From the NCBI GenBank assembly GCA_002794775.1, contig NBAY01000039.1, forward strand, positions 62,001 to 126,000: DNA of 64,000 nucleotides. Direction: 5' to 3'. Numbering within the stretch: the first letter of the stretch is position 1; each line of letters begins with the position of its first letter. The notes beneath the pieces were generated by a model. The model made no database searches. It worked only from the letters and a program-made list of their open reading frames with translations, and had not been told where the DNA came from. Below are positions 59,401-64,000 of this stretch, piece after piece. Source of the DNA: Porodaedalea pini. Lineage: Eukaryota > Basidiomycota > Agaricomycetes > Hymenochaetales > Hymenochaetaceae. Both the position numbers and the translations under genes were made by a program.

Positions 59401-60952
59401 AGAGGCCTTCGATGACCTCTGAACATGACCTGGCAGTTCAGTGGGTGAAGGTGGCCGGGTAGCTGGTCGAGATTGTGCGGGAGTAGACCATGGTGTATTG
59501 AGAAGAGACAGAGCCGGCATGCCTGGCTGAGCGCCAATAATCTTAAAGTAGAAGACCATCCCATTTGCGCGGACCGTCATGTGCCGAGCGAGTTCATGCA
59601 AGCGTGAAAAGTCCTTCGACCCGAACCTTCCCCACGAAAGGTCCTTCTTCATCAACTGGCTGGAAGCAGCCAACGGAGCGAGTGCAGCTTCCGCTTGGCC
59701 GACGAGCTTGATGAACAAGTCTGGACGAAGATCGACCGCTGCGGTGGTCGTACCAAAGATGTCCTTTTGGGAGCGCATCGCTCTAGACAGTGGAACAAAG
59801 ACTCCGCGAAAGCGCTTTATGAACTGAGCGTTCACTGTTTCGGGGAAAACCAAGACAGAGCACGCTAGTGCCACTGCGGAGTGGAAAACGAAGGGTAAGA
59901 CACAGCTGATCGCAGTCTTTTCGAGTCTCGGTCAGAATGATTGGGGAGCTCAGAATAAACTATAGCTCACCTGATACGATACAAATGGATAAAAATGAGC
60001 GACGGTTAGTGTGATATCTATTTCGACGAGTCATTTAGCGTGCTAAGCTGTCATAGACGGATGACTTGCCGACAACAATACAACCTAGCGTTGGTCCCAG
60101 AACATAAGGTCCCTGTGCTATTCTTGCTCTCGCGTATAGCAAGAATGCCGTTCCTATGAACAAAAAAATTGCACAGATGACGGTCGGCTAAGGGGAGTTC
60201 AATAATACTGAGCAAGCTTTCGGTAGAGGAAGTTACCTGACTCACCCCAGTTTCTATATAGCGTCCAGTAAAGATTTCGTGCGCCGTTGCTGATTCACTG
60301 AACTCCTTACGGGCAAGACTTGAAAGGTATACACCCAGGCAGCACCAGCTATAGAAACAAGATAATGCGTCAGGACTATTGCACGTCTTGCTCTGGATTA
60401 AGAACGTACGCAAATGACACAGAGACGAATACGAGATTAGACATTTCACGTTCGAACACGGCTATGAAAGGCTCTGCCGGAGGTGAAAGAAAAGCCGCTG
60501 AAAGACGTGATTTAGAAACGGAAATGAACGGATAAGATAAAAGGGCCCCACCTATGAGAATAAGAAAACTGGACTTCTAGTCGTTAGTAGTGATAATATG
60601 AGGTACAACAAAAGGATCATTAACTCACTTGACCCATTGTGTCCCGAGTCTTTGTCGCAGCTAGAAGCACTACACAAATCCAAGCAGATGTCGCCGTCCG
60701 TATAATCGGCTTCAAGTGGGAAACATCAATATTGTCGGTGACCCAGGAAAGATTAGGGCGAGGCAACAACTGTTTGAGCTTAGAGAATCCGAGTCCGAGT
60801 CCTTGACCCTCCGGGAACTGCACTTGAAGATGTGGACGCTTTGCACGAGTCTTCGCTTTTGCAGGCTCGCATAGCTCCAGATCCAGATCATTCTCATTGA
60901 CTCGGAGCGGAGAGTTCGGAGCTTGTGGAGTGCTGTTCTCACTCTCGACCAT
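56427..60952 (-). CDS. ArAE_2_N / DUF2421 membrane protein (Bre4/FUSC-like putative transporter)
   Basis: About 19 exons on the minus strand, among them 60952-60629, 60573-60552, 60497-60410, 60348-60246, 60187-60070, 60017-59971, 59916-58693, 58638-58497, 58440-58261, 58187-58137, 58084-58063, 58006-57630, 57575-57553, 57497-57457, 57405-57189, 57118-57060, 56998 to about 56846, about 56811-56640 and a last exon ending 56427. The intron 60069-60018 starts with GC. The N-terminal half holds membrane segments (TAFLLYARARIAQGPYVLGP); a second set includes WSSRVMSTFLGCVAGMVMWY. The C-terminus (ALRTGKSLPQV; YHIHGLPVYNHWQKPK) is DUF2421. Relatives are aromatic-acid-exporter-like proteins; the fission yeast Bre4 affects brefeldin A sensitivity. 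A central loop is histidine-rich. The exon 17/18 junction is not fully resolved. Confidence 0.85.
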
Positions 60953-61595
60953 TGCACTGGATTCGAGGTCTTTGTGGATGAGAAGTAAGAGACTGAGATA
61001 CGACTATATATCGCTTTCAATCATGACTTTAAGCTCTAGACTTCCGAGGATGACACTGACAAGAAGGTGGTGGATAGTGAAAGAGAGGAACTATTTTGAC
61101 GGATAAACAACTACAACGCTTACGTCACATGCGCCGATCACCACGCGTCGAATTTAAAAAAATTACTCTCGCCTGAAGAGGCATTCGTTTCGGAGGACCC
61201 GTAGCTTTGCAGCTTGCGTTACTCTGAGTGTCTCTTAGTTGCAGAACGAACAACATCAGTATTGTCAGATGACACTGCAGCATGAAAAGTCAGCGTGCTT
61301 GCCTGCCTAGCTTACGGTAATACGGACGACGAGCGGAAGAGAGCGGAAGAGAGCGGAAGAAAAGCCTAAATGTCTGATAATTGGCCAGGATCAACGGGAG
61401 AAGCCGGAACCTATGTACAACCATGTTGGGAATGATCAGAAGTAAAGGAGATAACTTGATCACTTTCGATGACTGTACTCACACATAGGGTCGATAAATC
61501 AGATTATTGGCTTCCGAAGACATGTAAACTAATAGTGTACGAAGTTCGGACGGAAAAATACAGGTATTCGATGCATATGCATTAGGGATTACCAC
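60953..61595. other. Spacer
   Basis: Promoter of the DUF2421 gene and a short tandem repeat (listed separately). No gene seen. Confidence 0.4.
61331..61360. repeat. 10-bp tandem repeat, three perfect copies
   Basis: gagcggaaga repeated three times head to tail. Purine-rich microsatellite-like tract in a spacer. Confidence 0.9.
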
Positions 61596-61995
61596 TCAGA
61601 CCTTGAATCGCTGTGTACAATATTAGTACCTCGAACAAAGCGAATCGATAGACAAAGCTAACCTCCTGATCGGTACTATGAGCCATAAGAACAGCAGAAT
61701 TTACTAAATTTTAGAATACGGACGATCTACATCAAGCTGTCAAGCCCGATAAGCATTTAAAGATGATAAATAGACTCACATGGATAATAGATGAAATAAA
61801 ATTCATACGTTGCCTCAAGAAGGTCGAGAGAGGTCGCTATACGGAGGCGAGTCTAAGAGGTGCAATGAGCACGATCTAAGCAATGTGACAACTTGCTTAC
61901 TCACAAGACACAAGACGAAGCAGTGGGGTGGCGGCCGCAAGGCAATAGTGGAAAAGAAACGTGACTGGGATACTACTAATAGGGAGCAAAGCCAT
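61596..61995 (-). CDS. Possible 70-residue protein with hydrophobic start, four exons
   Basis: Minus-strand exons 61995-61912, 61852-61780, 61703-61663 and 61610-61596 join in phase over three GT-AG introns, and a TATA box stands 89 bp upstream. The product begins MALLPISSIPVTFLFHYCLA, a signal- or anchor-like segment, continues DLLEATYEFYFIYYPLNSAV and ends STDQERFKV. Too short for any family call. The agreement of promoter, start and splice phases is the only support. Confidence 0.4.
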
Positions 61996-62083
61996 GTATC
62001 TCGTTTAAGGTGACCGCGAATGTAATCTTTGTGCTGGTTTGCAGTGACTCGGATACGGGGCCTCAGATGGCTCTCTGACTGGG

Positions 62084-62090
62084 ATTTATA
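62084..62090 (-). promoter_or_regulatory. TATA box upstream of the possible small gene
   Basis: TATAAAT on the minus strand, 89 bp before the ATG at 61995. Confidence 0.45.
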
Positions 62091-63734
62091 CCCTCGGCCG
62101 ATGCCCATCCGCATCCCCTGATATATCAGCAGAAGCTCTGGTGATTTTTCTCAATCTTTCTCGAGTTAAAATTGTCCTTCCGGTGGCGCCGGGTCAGGTT
62201 CGCGAAAGATTAGAATAGTTGAGGTGGACTCAACATTGAGGACTAAGTCCTTCTGCTCGACAATGAAACATATAAACAATATTCATTAATGCAAACACAC
62301 CCTTTTGGAAATCCGTAAATCAAAAATGCATTATTCTCGGTTTGGACTCTCACGGGTGGACCCACAACACTTAGACTCCCACGAACCTTATTCCAAAATG
62401 GTAGGCTGCTTCTGATCACCGTGGACCGACCCCATCTTGCCAGTGCTCCGCCACCTTCTCTGTGTCAACATTACTATGGGTTTATAGCTCTTAACACCTC
62501 AATCGTCAGCTTAAAAAAGCCAAATCACAAAATCACCTCAAGCCCGCTCTAAACCCTTCTGCCGAGCAGAAGAAACGAGTGCGGTGAAACGAGCGAGGTG
62601 TTCGGCACTTCAGGCACTGGTCCGTCGACTACCCTTTTCTTGAAGAAAAGTGGGAAAGTTACGTACAGTTATCTCAGTCTCGCAGTTACTGGTGAACTCG
62701 TTATGGACATACCTTGTTCTTTAGGGTACGCTTCACTGCAGCTTGAACGGATGCGTTTAGATTATTACAAAGGCGCTCTTGCCGTACTCCCATCTACGTG
62801 GATCGTCTACAGAAAATGAATCCATTTTTATTAGCACCGTGGAGTCCATCGGAACTGCTTCTTAGGCGCCACCCAGATGGAGACCGGCACAGCACGCTTC
62901 AATGACTGTTCTGCTATGTAGACTGCGTGACTTCATTTCTGAACTAGGAAAGTACTGGCCTTGTTCTTCAACTGCCCCACCATATCAACCACCACTTCGA
63001 GTAATGATCGGCTGTCTTACTATCACTTACAGCTTCAATTTTGGACTTCAAACTTCGTTGCAATGGAATCTTGTTACATAAATCCGTGGCTCCGGAGGTC
63101 GGGAGGTAGAGAACGAGGGGCATTACTGGATGGGCATTACTGGACGATAGATTGGAGAGAGACTTAGGGAAACGGTGCTCCTGCGTGGTCAGTCCATTTC
63201 TTCCTTTCATTATCGACTTCGGCACGATCATCACCGGTGCGTGTTTTATTTTTGAGAAAACATGCCGGCCTCTATTACACGTCATAGATTAATATGTCCG
63301 CGTCGCCAATACTCTGTTGAGCGTTCGGTGAGGTGAGGTCAATGTTTTCGCTATCTACCCTACATTCATGCGAACAGCACCGTACGTACGCCTTTTACAC
63401 AGCCATTTGGGGAGTAATGTTGTTGACTCTTATGGCAGAAGCCACTCAGAAGTTACTCCGTAATATTTTCTAAGAGAGCTTCCCTTCCTTTATGCACCTG
63501 GCAGTCGATTCATTGTTTCATAAGACACCGGTGGCGCCGTGTGCCCCTGCGATGCATGATTGATTGATCCAAAATGCAAAAGGTACAACAGACTTTATGC
63601 GCTTTCACCCGGCTCCGTGATTCTTGCCTTTATGAATCTGCTATCCGGGTCCTGGTGGTCTGAAATAGTGCTTTGCTCGCTACGTTGCACTCTGCATCAA
63701 GCTGCAGGAGATCGAGGGGGTATACTATCTACAG
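62091..63734. other. Gene-poor stretch
   Basis: No gene supported. A short near-perfect tandem duplication (gggcattactgga) occurs at 63118-63146. ORFs of 65-105 codons overlap on both strands without domains. Confidence 0.4.
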
Positions 63735-63920
63735 AATACGGACAGCCATATATGTGACATTGTCACACCGAGCTTCGCGCCCGAAGACTTTGAGATTTGG
63801 AGTTTCAGACCTGACTGCTCTAACCCCGCTCACTGGAGCCTCATCGGTAGGTTCTTCCCTGCCACGGTCGGCAGTCTACAAGTTCAAAGTGAACAGGAAA
63901 TTTCAACTTTCTATCATGGA
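63735..63920 (+). CDS. Possible partial coding stretch at window edge
   Basis: The plus strand reads SFAPEDFEIWSFRPDCSNPA and HWSLIGRFFPATVGSLQVQS before a stop near 63920. A GT near 63850 and an AG near 63920 could instead define an intron leading to TDIVSQPRRCCPVICF at the right edge. Composition looks coding, but there is no start, domain or promoter that I can point to. Confidence 0.2.
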
Positions 63921-64000
63921 TAGGGACGGACATCGTTTCGCAGCCGAGACGTTGCTGCCCTGTCATCTGCTTCAGACAGCAGTCAAGCTCGTACACCGCG

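Noticed and set aside
61331..61360. Tandem repeat considered as the start of a CRISPR-like array
   Set aside because: Three adjoining 10-bp units without spacers, in a eukaryotic genome.

Overview
The window reads as chromosomal DNA of a filamentous basidiomycete, most likely an Agaricomycete. The evidence is dense, intron-rich genes with many 45-65 nt GT-AG introns, class I hydrophobin coding sequence, a GH10 xylanase, a fungalysin (M36) protease, an Aur1-type inositol phosphorylceramide synthase and a histone H4 gene split into five exons. No rRNA, tRNA, CRISPR array or intact transposon was recognised. Exon models were made by hand from splice signals and reading-frame continuity; for most genes all exon phases add up.

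Layout. 1-3.9 kb: AT-rich, gene-poor DNA holding a chain of broken host-gene pieces (WD40, old yellow enzyme, complex I NDUFA9) in one orientation. 4-8 kb: an unknown six-exon gene, then NC2-alpha (histone-fold corepressor) and DAP1 (heme-binding membrane protein) diverging from a 177-bp promoter. 8.7-18 kb: a secretion and metabolism block with GH10 xylanase, M36 metalloprotease, a secreted BNR_4-like beta-propeller protein and O-acetylhomoserine sulfhydrylase. 18.4-25.5 kb: Rab18-type GTPase, an unknown small gene, CFIm25 (mRNA 3'-end processing) and a divergent gene coding for a large protein with five repeats that look like double-stranded-RNA-binding folds. 26-38 kb: a degenerate hydrophobin, a RhoGEF, and a long SulP/STAS/cyclic-nucleotide-binding-like transporter. 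38-49 kb: a small secreted protein and an accessory region with two paralogous zinc-finger proteins, a class I hydrophobin with a frameshift, and several decayed gene pieces. 49.6-52 kb: histone H4 and AUR1. 52.8-61 kb: two paralogous multi-pass membrane proteins, one of them broken, and a 19-exon ArAE_2_N/DUF2421 membrane protein with a histidine-rich loop. 61-64 kb: a possible 70-residue gene and otherwise little.

Functional reading. The housekeeping genes (NC2-alpha, DAP1, CFIm25, Rab18, H4, AUR1, sulfhydrylase) are intact and ordinary. The accessory parts are where novelty lies: the dsRBM-like repeat protein that shares a promoter with an RNA-processing gene, the duplicated zinc-finger genes that kept recognisably similar promoters, the captured-fragment chain at the left edge, and a cluster of decaying surface and membrane protein genes. 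Six introns begin with GC rather than GT, which is many for 64 kb.
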